Assembly: GCA_900547555.1 (NCBI GenBank)
Contig: URHG01000007.1
Coordinates: forward strand, 16,130-80,129
DNA: 64,000 nucleotides
Reading direction: 5' to 3'
Origin: an uncultured Porphyromonadaceae bacterium
Lineage (GTDB): Bacteria > Bacteroidota > Bacteroidia > Bacteroidales > UBA11471
Shown: positions 44,669-54,196 of the stretch, in pieces
Numbering within the stretch: the stretch's first letter is position 1
Layout: every line of letters begins with the position of its first letter
Made by a program: the position numbers and the translations under genes
The notes under the pieces: generated by a model
Told to the model about the DNA's origin: nothing
Seen by the model: the letters and a program-made list of their open reading frames with translations, nothing else
Databases searched by the model: none

Positions 44669-44695
44669 AATCCACTGATTTTAAGTTCATGGCGG

Positions 44696-44703
44696 CAAAG
44701 GTA
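44696..44703 (-). promoter_or_regulatory. -7 promoter box for the excisionase-like gene
   Basis: The minus strand reads TACCTTTG, 28 nt before the start codon; it probably drives the mobilization operon too. Confidence 0.6.
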
Positions 44704-44756
44704 GGGCAATAATGAAACCTGTGAATTTGTGGTATTCTGTGAAATGACACCGAATG

Positions 44757-44791
44757 AAAAAAGCCGTCAAACAACTGGTGCTTAACGGCTT
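44757..44791 (-). terminator. Terminator after the 396-aa gene
   Basis: On the minus strand AAGCCGT pairs with ACGGCTT across a 17-nt loop and is followed by six T residues. Confidence 0.6.
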
Positions 44792-44841
44792 GTGGAAGTC
44801 TGTGGGTTGTGGTGAATTGTAGCCACCTGTGGGTTATGTCA

Positions 44842-46032
44842 CTATTTTATCATGGGAAGCAGCTCTTTGAGCTTCGTTATAAAGGTTTTCTCCACGTTAT
44901 ACTTGGCGAGGCTTTCGGGTGTCAGCCCCATGGAACGGGCTGCGGATGCCCTGTAACCTTTCCAGTCCTTGAAGTAGGCTTTGGACAGCAGGATGGCGAC
45001 ACAGCGCATCTTGCCTTTCACGCAACTACCGTATATCGTGGAATAGTCGGCACGCATGACGGCACGGAGAAAGTCCCGGTCGGAAACGGCATTGCCGTCC
45101 AATAGCGACTTACCCTTGTCGGGGCCGCTCTGTACGGTGAAGGTGGTAAGGAAACGGTACAGCCTTAAAACGGGAACCTGCGCGGTCGTGCTGAACGCAC
45201 CGCCTTGCATTGTATCTGTAGCGGTAAAACCGGATGATGCTTCTTCTGTACAAGAGGGTATTGTTTTGGATGTTGCCAACTTGGATGCGCTTTCATGCAG
45301 TACGTTCCTCTTGACATATCCCATCGTCATGGCGATATGGAACATCTTTATTCCGGCAGACTGTGCTTTCACATCATCATTTTGGGACAGCATGGAAAGG
45401 TGGATGGCTTCTGCAAAATATTCCGTGAAAAGTTGTGCCAAATCCTTGTCGTTGGCATTGACAATATACTCCTTGACGGCTTGGATTTTCGCCTTATCCA
45501 CTTTGGCAAGCATGGCATACATTTCTTTCCCTCTGTTCCCGTCTGAATCCTTTGCACACTTCCGTATGGCGGAACGGATGGTGTCGATGCAGTCGGTGGC
45601 TTCGGTACGTGTCATTGGCTTGGGAGAAATATCAGAACCTTCCGGCGATACTTGCTCCTGTTCTTTTTCGGGAAAGAAGTATTGCCTTATGACTTCCATG
45701 CTCAGGTAAGCCACCCCTGTACGGAAAGCCGCCTTGTCCAAGTCCGCATATTTGGAGCAGATGCCATGAAGCCTTTTCGTGTCATCGTGCAGCCCGACGA
45801 ATTTCCGTGCCAGATCCTTATCCTCGTGTTCGGTGACATATTCCCTGATGCCGGCCAAAAGAAAAGGCAGGGGCTTCAGGCTGTATCTGATGTTCCGGCA
45901 AATATCCTTGCAATCCGTTTCGTCACTGCCGGAAGACTTGTCGGCAAGCGATTCCGCAAGTTTCAGGCTCCCACTGATTACGTTGGACAGCTTGAACAGG
46001 TCGCTAATGATGTCAAATCTTGATTTTTCCAT
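44842..46032 (-). CDS. Unknown protein of the mobile element, next to the integrase
   Basis: 396 residues from ATG 46032; the frame also contains an upstream GTG at 46038. It is mostly helical and charged, with no membrane segment, signal or recognised catalytic motif. It follows the integrase gene by 10 bp and ends at its own terminator, so it is expressed with the integrase. Proteins of this kind accompany integrases in Bacteroides mobilizable elements, but I cannot name a function. Confidence 0.65.
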   Translation of the reverse strand: MEKSRFDIISDLFKLSNVISGSLKLAESLADKSSGSDETDCKDICRNIRYSLKPLPFLLAGIREYVTEHEDKDLARKFVGLHDDTKRLHGICSKYADLDKAAFRTGVAYLSMEVIRQYFFPEKEQEQVSPEGSDISPKPMTRTEATDCIDTIRSAIRKCAKDSDGNRGKEMYAMLAKVDKAKIQAVKEYIVNANDKDLAQLFTEYFAEAIHLSMLSQNDDVKAQSAGIKMFHIAMTMGYVKRNVLHESASKLATSKTIPSCTEEASSGFTATDTMQGGAFSTTAQVPVLRLYRFLTTFTVQSGPDKGKSLLDGNAVSDRDFLRAVMRADYSTIYGSCVKGKMRCVAILLSKAYFKDWKGYRASAARSMGLTPESLAKYNVEKTFITKLKELLPMIK

Positions 46033-46042
46033 AAGCACCTTC

Positions 46043-47413
46043 TTATATTTTGATGATACCCTTGAAGTCCTTTAATGCTATGACGGCCTTTTCCTCCGCA
46101 TCCAGTTTCAGGTAGCGGCGCAGTTGCGCCTCGCTGCTGTGTCCGGTGATGGCTTGGATGGAAGGCAGAGGGACGCCAGCCTTATACGCGTTGGTGGCGA
46201 AACTCCTTCGGGCTGTATGGGAAAGGAGCATGTCGCAGAACCTCCTTCCCCGTTTGGGGTTGAGACGCTTCTCGTCAAAACCGCAGTCATGTGTCCAGCC
46301 GAGCAACAGGCCGATGGTCTTCACCAGCTTGTTCATTTCATTGGGATGAACCGGGGGCAACTTGCCGTCATACTTGGCAAGTATGGCTCTCACGCGCCTG
46401 TCAACGGGGATATAGACTTTCTTTTCCGTCTTCTGTTGGGTGATGAGTATGAACTCAGTGCCGCCGATTTCCGTTATCATGTCCTCGCATATCCTTGAAT
46501 AGTCGGAAACACGCTGCCCGGTCAGGCAGCCCACGACGAAAATGTCCCTCACGTGCTCCAGTGTCCTGATATGGGTGATGCGGCATTTGGAAAGTTGTGC
46601 CAATTTCTCGTCCTCGCTGATGTCAAGTGATTCCAGTCTCTTTTTCACAGCTTCCTTGGTGGAAAGGTCAAGGTCAAGCATTTCCTGTATCTGTTCCGGC
46701 GTGAGATAGATGTTGTCCACTTCCTCCTTTTTCGGCACGAAGTCGGAATGACGGAAATCATCGCATTTGGTCAGCTTGTCCTCGTAAGCCGCCTTTGCCA
46801 CCGTGCGGACATCGGTCATATACGAGTTGATGGCGTTGGGCATCAAGCCCCGTTCCTTCCAGTAACCGACAAGGCTGTTGCGTGTCTCCATCGTCATGTC
46901 ATCCAGTCCGAGTTTGCGGTGGGTTTCCTTTTGGTAGTTAAGAATCTGTTTTTGGATAATGCGCAGACCTTTTATATAGGCAGGTGATACTTTCACGGTA
47001 CGGCCTTTCTTGGTGCGCCGTCCGGTTTCCATGTCTTCTATATAAGAGGTAAGGAAATCCTCGAACAGCATCCTGCCTTTGGGCTTGACCTCCACAATCT
47101 GTATCATTCCGTTGAGCACGTCGTGTTTCACGCTCTCGATGATGTTCTTGGCCTCCTTGGGGTTGAAGCCTTCCGCCTCGAATGCCGCCTTTATCCTCGC
47201 GAGGACTTGGGCGAACTGCCCGTACTTTATCCCGATACTCGACATCAGGGCTGACGAGGTGTATTGCAGGCTGCGGTACTTTTCCCATTCAAGCTGCTTG
47301 ATGGTGAAGCCCGTCACGACTTTCATGTTCGCCTTTCCGGTGCGCACACGGGCATAGATGGAACCGTAGTCCTCCTTTCCGGCCTTGGATGATTTGATGA
47401 AGATGAAATCCAT
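46043..47413 (-). CDS. Tyrosine integrase of the mobile element
   Basis: 456 residues from ATG 47413; the longer frame to 47584 reads through the promoter and is not used. Catalytic residues are R301 (LTGQRVSDY), H399xxR402 (LSHTARRSF), H425 (ITGHSS) and Y434 (LRRYLKL), with an N-terminal arm-binding domain and a SAM-like core-binding domain. It sits 190 bp from the right attachment core TGGGCAA, as expected for the enzyme that integrates and excises the element. The promoter -7 box is at 47441-47448. Confidence 0.92.
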   Translation of the reverse strand: MDFIFIKSSKAGKEDYGSIYARVRTGKANMKVVTGFTIKQLEWEKYRSLQYTSSALMSSIGIKYGQFAQVLARIKAAFEAEGFNPKEAKNIIESVKHDVLNGMIQIVEVKPKGRMLFEDFLTSYIEDMETGRRTKKGRTVKVSPAYIKGLRIIQKQILNYQKETHRKLGLDDMTMETRNSLVGYWKERGLMPNAINSYMTDVRTVAKAAYEDKLTKCDDFRHSDFVPKKEEVDNIYLTPEQIQEMLDLDLSTKEAVKKRLESLDISEDEKLAQLSKCRITHIRTLEHVRDIFVVGCLTGQRVSDYSRICEDMITEIGGTEFILITQQKTEKKVYIPVDRRVRAILAKYDGKLPPVHPNEMNKLVKTIGLLLGWTHDCGFDEKRLNPKRGRRFCDMLLSHTARRSFATNAYKAGVPLPSIQAITGHSSEAQLRRYLKLDAEEKAVIALKDFKGIIKI

Positions 47414-47440
47414 ACGCGATATATCTTGGTTACTGTGATG

Positions 47441-47448
47441 CAAAGGTA
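47441..47448 (-). promoter_or_regulatory. -7 promoter box for the integrase
   Basis: The minus strand reads TACCTTTG, 28 nt before ATG 47413. A palindrome TGGTA/TACCA at about 47468-47485 lies just upstream and could be an operator. The rest of 47486-47604 is the AT-rich right end with a TTCACT/AGTGAA inverted pair (47579-47601). Confidence 0.6.
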
Positions 47449-47604
47449 CAAAATATATCCCGAAATATGGTATCAAATAGTACCAATATTTTCTAAAACC
47501 GTGAAATTTCGTGAGTATGCAAACCAAATGAAAACATCTACAAATAACTGATATACAAAGATAACCTATAAAACGGAATTTCACTGAATATATTTAGTGA
47601 ATAG

Positions 47605-47611
47605 TGGGCAA
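47605..47611 (+). repeat. Right 7-bp core direct repeat of the mobile element (attR)
   Basis: TGGGCAA, the partner of 30622-30628. Codons Trp-Ala-Arg-Thr-Gln continue in frame into the GH116 C-terminal half. Confidence 0.85.
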
Positions 47612-49332
47612 GGACTCAAATGAATAACGGACAAATACATCATGATTTCAATATCATGAATGTCAAAGACAAGCGGGAGCGTTCGGCACTTGTTTCGTGG
47701 GACGACACTGAACATGCGGATTATAGAAACATTCAAAAGTGGGTAGACTTAAATTGCGGTTTCATTATATCAGTCTTCGAGATATATCAAGCAACAGGAG
47801 ATCAAAAACAATTTGACAAATTATGGCCGTATGTAAAAAAAGCTGCTCAACGAATTCTCGATCAAGTAGAAAAATATGGAAGTAAAAAATATCCTTATAC
47901 ATTCGATGGCTCCGAAAATTCTTATGACGCCGGAGGTAATCCCGACCCCTATAATGCAAACATATCGGCCGTCGCATATAAAATCATGACGATACTGGCG
48001 CAAGAAAAAGGTGAGTCCGAAATTATCAAACAGTACGATTATGCCTACAAAACCGTTGTCAATTCATTCCATAACCGTTATATCAAGGATGGCCTATTTA
48101 CAACCGGAAAACATTGTGAATCGGTATTTGCGGGACAATGGCTATCCCAACATTTAAAATTAGGAGAAATATGGCCGGCAGAAGATACCGATACCATACT
48201 AAACATTTTGGAAAATTACTACTATCCTTACTATCTCGGACTCGGTTATCCGCAGGGGACCTACGATGAATGGACTCCATACATATTGACACATTACGGA
48301 GGTTTACTGCTCCAAACAGGACGCTTGAAACAATGGCTCGTCATGCAAAAAGACGCTTATTTACGTCAATATCTGAATCGAGAACGAGTATTCGATCACG
48401 CATTGAACATATTGCCTTCGATCGAACAACCTAAATGGATCTCAACAAATATCAAAAGTAAAAAACAATATATCAGTATACCATCGATATGGAGGAATTA
48501 CTACGACATAATCGGATTCCATAGGGACGCCCGGACTCAAAAGTTATGGATAGAACCCATTTTATTACCCGGTACGGATGAATTAAAAAATGCCATGTTC
48601 ATCTCACCGGAAAGTTGGGGATATATCAGTTATAATCGTAAAGACAACAACGATACCCAAAATATCGAAATATCGGTAAAAACAGAGAAAAAGATGCGCG
48701 TTAGTACTCTTTATTTAACCGATCATTTCACGGGAGATATTACGGTAACCATCGACGGGAAAAAATATCCTTATACAAGAACCGGATCGGGTTACGCCAA
48801 GAAAATTGCTGTTGAATGGAATGGTACAATAACCCATAAGGGAATCGAAATAAAACTGAGTGGTATCCCGAAGCATATCCATATTCCCTACCCCATAAAA
48901 CCCGATAAAGAAGTCCTGCCCCTTGTCTTGCCCAATAAAATGTCTCCCTATGAAATAATGGAAGCAGTAAATGCAGATAAACTAATCGGGACATCGATCG
49001 ACAGCACTTCGGCAGGTGCTTACGTTACAGGTTGCAACAACTTCGATTATATTCAATTTTCCAATATCGATTTCGGGAAAAAAGGTGCAACCAGTATACG
49101 ATTAAACATACTCAGCACTTCTGAAAATTCGGGAGTAGAAATAGTTATCGACGATACTTCGGGAAAAATTGTCGGAAGTTGTCCTATCCCCAATGCCGAA
49201 AACGGTCAAACTTGGGTAGAAGTGGAATGTCCTATCGAAAAAATTACGGGAATGCATAATATTATTCTCCGATTTTACGGTGGACAAGATGGGAATCTGA
49301 TGAATATAAAACACATACAATTTAAAATATAA
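47605..49332 (+). pseudogene. GH116-type glycosidase, C-terminal catalytic half (severed from its start)
   Basis: The open frame has an internal ATG at 47620, but family sequence runs back through 47605 (WARTQMNNGQIHHDFN). It carries the (alpha/alpha)6 barrel: LVSWDDTEHADYRNIQKWVDL (split at the loop), then SENSYDAGGNPDPYNANISA and CESVFAGQWLSQHLKLGEIWP, followed by a C-terminal beta region. Joined with 29515-30628 it gives 2,835 nt or 944 residues without frameshift. Alone it lacks promoter, signal peptide and the beta-sandwich domain, so it is presumably silent until the element excises. The GH116 call rests on both halves; activity (beta-glucosidase/xylosidase type) is not determinable. 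Confidence 0.8.
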
Positions 49333-49334
49333 TC

Positions 49335-49378
49335 ATAAAAAACGACAGCCATAAAAAATTATGGCTGTCGTTTTTTAT
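49335..49378. terminator. Terminator after the GH116 gene, likely bidirectional
   Basis: ATAAAAAACGACAGCCAT (49335-49352) pairs with ATGGCTGTCGTTTTTTAT (49361-49378), an 18-bp stem with A and T runs, between convergent genes. Confidence 0.9.
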
Positions 49379-49389
49379 ACGTTACAACT

Positions 49390-49860
49390 TCACTTCATTC
49401 GTTTCAAGACGTGTTCGGCCTTGTCTTTGATTTTTTTCAAATCCTTCTTTATCTCATGGCCCTTCACAACAAGCATAGAATCGCCCCGAACCCATAAGGA
49501 AACCTTCTCTCCGTTTTTTCCGGAAAACCGGATCACCGAATCGGGTTGTTGACTCATCGTCCCTTCTTCTACCACCAACATAGCCGGTGTGAGAATACTG
49601 GTATCCTGTTTCGTTACAGGGTCGTAATAGGTCATCATCATCTCATAGGAAACATCACCCCCGTTTTCGGGCGTCAAAATCATCAAATCATAAAGAACCG
49701 AAGAGCCGTCCTGAGACTCGGCCCAACCTTCATAAACCGATACCAGCGTATCTCCGGAAATACCTTCTTCCTGTAACTCCACTGCGGCAACAGGTTCTTT
49801 GCGCGATTGACAAGCGACGACCATCGTCGCCGTCAGAATAAATACGAAAAACTTTTTCAT
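49390..49860 (-). CDS. Small lipoprotein, NlpE-like fold
   Basis: 156 residues from ATG 49860. Lipoprotein signal MKKFFVFILTATMVVACQS has lipobox VVAC. The mature part (VYEGWAESQDGSSVLYDLMIL, YEMMMTYYDPVTKQDTSILTP) resembles the N-terminal domain of NlpE/copper-resistance lipoproteins, a small beta barrel. The C-terminal tail is Lys-rich. It is probably anchored in the outer membrane facing the periplasm. Family assignment is by general pattern only; no Cys pair of classical NlpE is seen. Confidence 0.6.
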   Translation of the reverse strand: MKKFFVFILTATMVVACQSRKEPVAAVELQEEGISGDTLVSVYEGWAESQDGSSVLYDLMILTPENGGDVSYEMMMTYYDPVTKQDTSILTPAMLVVEEGTMSQQPDSVIRFSGKNGEKVSLWVRGDSMLVVKGHEIKKDLKKIKDKAEHVLKRMK

Positions 49861-49946
49861 ACACATAATTTAATAAACGATTTTGTTCATATAACAGCCG
49901 CCGCTAAAAAAAGTTCTATTTTGTATAATCGATTATCGATTTTCCC

Positions 49947-49954
49947 TATATTTG
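49947..49954 (+). promoter_or_regulatory. -7 promoter box for the TPR protein
   Basis: TATATTTG matches TAnnTTTG, 68 nt upstream of ATG 50023; a TTTG lies 23 nt further upstream (49920-49923). Confidence 0.5.
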
Positions 49955-50022
49955 AGAAAACATTTGGCACAATATTTGTTTCTTTACAAATGATTTTATG
50001 ATATAAAAAAACAACTGCATAT

Positions 50023-52251
50023 ATGACAAATACCGAAATACAGACTTCATACCGAGCAATACTCTCTCTCTTAGAGGAAAAACGGCTGAAAGAAGCATTC
50101 TGTAAAATAGCAGAGTTGGCAGCTCTTCTTCCCGACGAATGGCAAATCACGGACAAATTGTCGGAATTGGAGTCGTCATACCGGTATATGATACAATATA
50201 TGCTCGACGGCCTTAATGACCCTAACCGCCAAACTTTTTATGACAGTTTGTTATCATCGGCATACACGCTCGCCGATAAAACGGTCGAAAGTTTACTCGA
50301 AAAAGACTCAACCGCTCTTTACTACCAAAAAAAAAGATATTATAAAACCCACCCGGAAAAAACCATACAGAGTGCTCTCGATGACGTAGACAAGGCTGCG
50401 GGAGACTTGTCTCTCAACAGCCTGCTCAACGATATTGACAATAATCCCGACGTACAAACAACTCTCAGACAAAAAGCAGAGCAGGCCGAAAATGAATTAT
50501 TTGTTCGTATCTGGAACAATTATCCGGCTTCGGAGTGGGATTATTCGGCACTCGAAGAAGGATTGACGCCCGCACGTTTCCCCAACGAAACGGTGGTTCT
50601 CATCATCGCCGCCCTCACGTTGAACATTCTTCACCGATACGATGAAAAAAAACTCGACATGCTCCTTACGGTCTACTCCGTATCGGAGGAAGAAGAAATC
50701 CGCCAACGCGCTTTATGCAGTGCATTGATCCTGCTCTTCATTTATAGAAAAAGGGTTAACCTCTCCCCTGCTCTTACAGCCCACATCGAGGCATTGAAAG
50801 AGGAAGAACGATTTTCCCGCGATGTACGCAATATTTTCCTGCAACTGATAAAAAGCCGGGAAACCGAACGTATCTCCCGTAAATTTACCGAAGAGCTGCT
50901 TCCCGAAATGATGAAGCTCAGCCCGTCGCTCTACAACAAAATCAACCCGGCCGATATCGACCCCGAGAGCGACTCTCCCGATCCCAACCCCGAATGGCAG
51001 GAATTGCTCGAACAGTCGGGTATCGCTGATAAAATAAAAGAGCTGAACGACTTGCAAATGGAAGGTTCGGACGTTTTCTTATCGACATTTTCCGGATTGA
51101 AAAGCTTTCCTTTTTTTCAAGAATTGGGAAACTGGTTCCGCCTGTTCACGTCCGAACATAGCGCCATACAAAATATTTTTCCCGACGGCGAGAACGGGAA
51201 AAACAATTTCCTACAATTAATCGGTTATTCCCGATTCCTTTGCAACTCCGACAAATACTCGTTTTGCCTCAGTCTCAAACAGGTTCCGGCTTCCCAGCGA
51301 CAAATGATGACCATGCAGTTCAATGCCGAAGGCGCCGACATGGCACAAATAGAAAAAGAACGCCAAGAAACATCGGCCGACGAGACGAAAACGGGAATCT
51401 CCAACCAATATATACAAGACCTGTACCGCTTCTTCAAATTGCATAATCGTCGCAGCGAATTCCATGACTTGTTTGCGCACCCCATAGATTTGATGCAAGT
51501 CGACAGCCTGCAATCTATTCTCGATAGCGATGAGACCTTGCGCATCATCGGCGAGCTTTATTTCAAAAAAGCCTATTACGACGATGCGCTGATTCTATTC
51601 CGCCGTCTTTCGGAACGGTATGCGACCGACAACGGTCTATATCAAAAAATAGGATACTGCCTGCAAGCGGCAGGACAATACGACAAAGCACTGGAAGCCT
51701 ACCTGCAAGCAGAAATCATACAACCCGACAATACTTGGACGGTACGCCGTATAGCTGCGTGTTACCGCAGTCTGAAAAATTCACAGAAAGCCCTCGAATA
51801 CTATCTGAGAGCCGAATCCCTGCAACCCGACAATCTCTCGATCGAATTGCTTATCGGACATTGTTACGTGGAAGAAAAAAATTACGAGGAAGCCTTGAAG
51901 TATTACTTCAAAGTGGATTACCTCAAACCCGAGAGCGGAAAAGCGTGGCGTCCCATCGCTTGGTGCTCTTTCCTCACTGGCAAGCATGAACAGGCCCTGC
52001 GATACTACGAAAAAATCTTGTCAAGCGCACCATCGGCTCTCGATTACATGAACGCCGGACATGTGGAGCTAACCCTCACACACACACGCCGGGCACTGGA
52101 ACTATACCGGCAAAGCATTTCTCACGACAACAACGACACACAATCGTTCGTCAACAATTTCAAACAAGATATTCCCGAACTGGTCAGAGCCGGGGTTGCA
52201 GAAAACGATATTCCCATACTTCTCGACCAATTGCTGTATCAAATATCGTAA
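50023..52251 (+). CDS. Tetratricopeptide repeat protein
   Basis: 742 residues with no signal peptide. The first ~480 residues are helical without a recognised domain. From about residue 500 TPR units follow one another: AYYDDALILFRRLSERYATD, GQYDKALEAYLQAEIIQPDN, KNSQKALEYYLRAESLQPDN, KNYEEALKYYFKVDYLKPES and GKHEQALRYYEKILSSAPSA. It is probably a cytoplasmic scaffold for protein-protein contacts; partners are unknown. It ends directly at the stop of the convergent membrane sulfatase-fold gene (52252), with no space for a hairpin. Confidence 0.85.
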   Translation: MTNTEIQTSYRAILSLLEEKRLKEAFCKIAELAALLPDEWQITDKLSELESSYRYMIQYMLDGLNDPNRQTFYDSLLSSAYTLADKTVESLLEKDSTALYYQKKRYYKTHPEKTIQSALDDVDKAAGDLSLNSLLNDIDNNPDVQTTLRQKAEQAENELFVRIWNNYPASEWDYSALEEGLTPARFPNETVVLIIAALTLNILHRYDEKKLDMLLTVYSVSEEEEIRQRALCSALILLFIYRKRVNLSPALTAHIEALKEEERFSRDVRNIFLQLIKSRETERISRKFTEELLPEMMKLSPSLYNKINPADIDPESDSPDPNPEWQELLEQSGIADKIKELNDLQMEGSDVFLSTFSGLKSFPFFQELGNWFRLFTSEHSAIQNIFPDGENGKNNFLQLIGYSRFLCNSDKYSFCLSLKQVPASQRQMMTMQFNAEGADMAQIEKERQETSADETKTGISNQYIQDLYRFFKLHNRRSEFHDLFAHPIDLMQVDSLQSILDSDETLRIIGELYFKKAYYDDALILFRRLSERYATDNGLYQKIGYCLQAAGQYDKALEAYLQAEIIQPDNTWTVRRIAACYRSLKNSQKALEYYLRAESLQPDNLSIELLIGHCYVEEKNYEEALKYYFKVDYLKPESGKAWRPIAWCSFLTGKHEQALRYYEKILSSAPSALDYMNAGHVELTLTHTRRALELYRQSISHDNNDTQSFVNNFKQDIPELVRAGVAENDIPILLDQLLYQIS

Positions 52252-54069
52252 TCACCGACGACCCAAGTCGTCATACAATTTCTGCAAAAACGCTTGTGCC
52301 GATTCGGCACATGTATCGGCTTGCGGTCCCTCTTTCAAAAGCCAGCTTTCGGAATCGCAATCGTAGACGACACGATTCTCGGTATCGACATAGCCGAGCC
52401 CGTCTTTATAGGTATAATATGCAAAATGTCGTTGGGTCGTATCGGCGATATTTTTACTGAAAGTAAAATCGGAATAATCGATGTGCATCTGTGCCAACAG
52501 TGTCGCCGCCAAATCGATTTGCGACGCATAGTCTTCCACGACACGATGTCCTCTCACGGCTCCGCCACACCATATCATAGGTATATGGTGTCTCTTTACC
52601 TCGTATTCCTGTATCCCGGCCGGATAACGCATGGTATGATCGGCTACAAAAACGATCAACAAGTCGTTCCATAGAGGAGACTGCCTGAGCGTATCGACAA
52701 AAGCTCCCAGACAACTGTCGGTATAGGCAACCGAATTGAGATAAGGGTGTTCGAGCCTGCACATCGGTACATCGAAAGGTTCATGACTGCTCAGGGTCAG
52801 AAAAGTTTTCATAAAAGGACGGACTGTCTGTCGGGCAATTTCTTTTTCCACCCGCGGGAATGTGATATGATCGGGAACACCCCAGCGGGCCGAATTTTCT
52901 TCGGTTGTAAAATCATCGCACGACATAACCCTGCCGTAACCAGTCGCATAAAAATACGACCGCATATTGGTAAAATCGGCATCGCCTCCATAAATCATTT
53001 CCGTATCATATCCAGCCTTTCGCAACGAACGTGCAATGGCCGGCAAAGACTGCGACTTCGAGGGATATTTCATAATCGACGCCGTAGGCTGTGCCGGATA
53101 ACCGCTAAGGATAGAAACCAGTCCCCGGTCGGTCCGGAAACTATTCGCATAAAAATGGGGGAAATAGATTCCTTCCTCGGACAGAGCTTTCAGACGGGGC
53201 ATAACATCGGGCATATCGAGAATATGTCCGGTAAAACTTTCGAGTATTACCAGCACGATATTGGGACGGCGCGTAGAAAGCCAGCAGCCCTCGTCATCGG
53301 GAAAAACGACTGGTCGCTGTGCCAACGGAGCAAATGCGGCATCGGCCTCGGCCGATGTCATAAAACGGTACTGGTTCGAGAAATCCTCCCCTTTCGACAT
53401 AGACGACATAAGGCTGAATGCCGGATTGACAGCTGCATGGTTCAACTCTATACATTCGCTGAAATAAGCCCACCCCACATTCATCGTAGATGCAGAAACC
53501 CCACCTCGTATGGGAAGAAACAAAAATGCTGTCAGGAACAGATACACGCCTGTCGTAAGCACGCGACGACGTTCTGCACTTTTATTCATCATCGGTCTCA
53601 GCAACCATCGGTCCAACGGATAGCCCACGACCACCATATACAGAGCCACAAACAAAAACGCCATAAAAAACATTCCCACAGGGACACTTGCCATTGCATC
53701 GGCCGGCGATTGCAGGTAAAACAACGGTGTTACATCGATACGGAACCCCCAATAACCGTACAATTCGGCATCGGCGACACAAATAAGAGAGAGTAAAAAA
53801 ACAATAATTCCGAAATAACCGCGTAATGTATGTAACAACCACCGACCGGGCAACCATATCGAAACCGTCGTCAGCAGCATGGGCAATACCATGATATAGG
53901 CCGAGACCGACAAATCGAGAGGCAAACCATGCCACATGACCCGCAACCAATCGAGAAAAGAGGCTCCGGCATATAAATCGCCCTGCCAAAACATGAAAAG
54001 AGGTTTTTGCAAGACAAAAGCCAAAACAAACCAAAAATAAATAACTACAAGATAACGCAACCGACTCAT
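52252..54069 (-). CDS. LTA synthase-like membrane protein with sulfatase/alkaline phosphatase-fold domain
   Basis: 605 residues from ATG 54069 (MSRLRYLVVIYFWFVLAFVLQ); an upstream start at 54132 is possible. Five or so membrane helices fill the first ~240 residues. The periplasmic domain has NIVLVILESFTGHILDMP with the nucleophile Thr/Ser region, FYANSFRTDRGLVSILSGYPAQP, MIYGGDADFTNMRSYF, SSHEPFDVP and VFVADHTMRYP, the pattern of LtaS/MdoB phosphoglycerol transferases and phosphoethanolamine transferases. In Gram-negatives of this group it probably modifies glycans or lipids with a phospho-head group. The metal-site Asp/His pair is visible in ADHT. Confidence 0.87.
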   Translation of the reverse strand: MSRLRYLVVIYFWFVLAFVLQKPLFMFWQGDLYAGASFLDWLRVMWHGLPLDLSVSAYIMVLPMLLTTVSIWLPGRWLLHTLRGYFGIIVFLLSLICVADAELYGYWGFRIDVTPLFYLQSPADAMASVPVGMFFMAFLFVALYMVVVGYPLDRWLLRPMMNKSAERRRVLTTGVYLFLTAFLFLPIRGGVSASTMNVGWAYFSECIELNHAAVNPAFSLMSSMSKGEDFSNQYRFMTSAEADAAFAPLAQRPVVFPDDEGCWLSTRRPNIVLVILESFTGHILDMPDVMPRLKALSEEGIYFPHFYANSFRTDRGLVSILSGYPAQPTASIMKYPSKSQSLPAIARSLRKAGYDTEMIYGGDADFTNMRSYFYATGYGRVMSCDDFTTEENSARWGVPDHITFPRVEKEIARQTVRPFMKTFLTLSSHEPFDVPMCRLEHPYLNSVAYTDSCLGAFVDTLRQSPLWNDLLIVFVADHTMRYPAGIQEYEVKRHHIPMIWCGGAVRGHRVVEDYASQIDLAATLLAQMHIDYSDFTFSKNIADTTQRHFAYYTYKDGLGYVDTENRVVYDCDSESWLLKEGPQADTCAESAQAFLQKLYDDLGRR

Positions 54070-54196
54070 AAATCTGTTATATTTATCGGGTAAAGATATA
54101 TATTTGCTAAAAACCGTTTTTCCAATTAACACAAATTAATCGCCTACATTCAAGAGCCACTGCTTTTATTGCTATTTTCGCACAAACATTTATACT

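Larger units (their letters stand above)
30629..47611. mobile_element. Integrative and mobilizable element carrying a defence island, about 17.0 kb
   Basis: The element lies between direct repeats TGGGCAA and splits a GH116 gene exactly in frame. It encodes a tyrosine integrase at the right end, an excisionase-like HTH protein, MobC, a relaxase, a membrane mobilization protein and a second tyrosine recombinase, but no conjugation (Tra) apparatus, so it needs a helper ICE to transfer. The left part is cargo: RloA/RloB, AIPR and a two-gene restriction-modification system. Base composition inside is uneven: the AIPR gene is very AT-rich and the mobilization block clearly GC-richer. That indicates modules assembled from several sources. 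Confidence 0.9.

Noticed and set aside
30629..47611. A CRISPR array or prophage in the element
   Set aside because: No regularly spaced short repeats and no phage structural, packaging or lysis genes were seen.
47620..49332. An independent complete gene beginning at ATG 47620
   Set aside because: Family-like sequence continues upstream of that ATG into the 7-bp core and joins in frame with the fragment at 29515-30628; there is no signal peptide or promoter.
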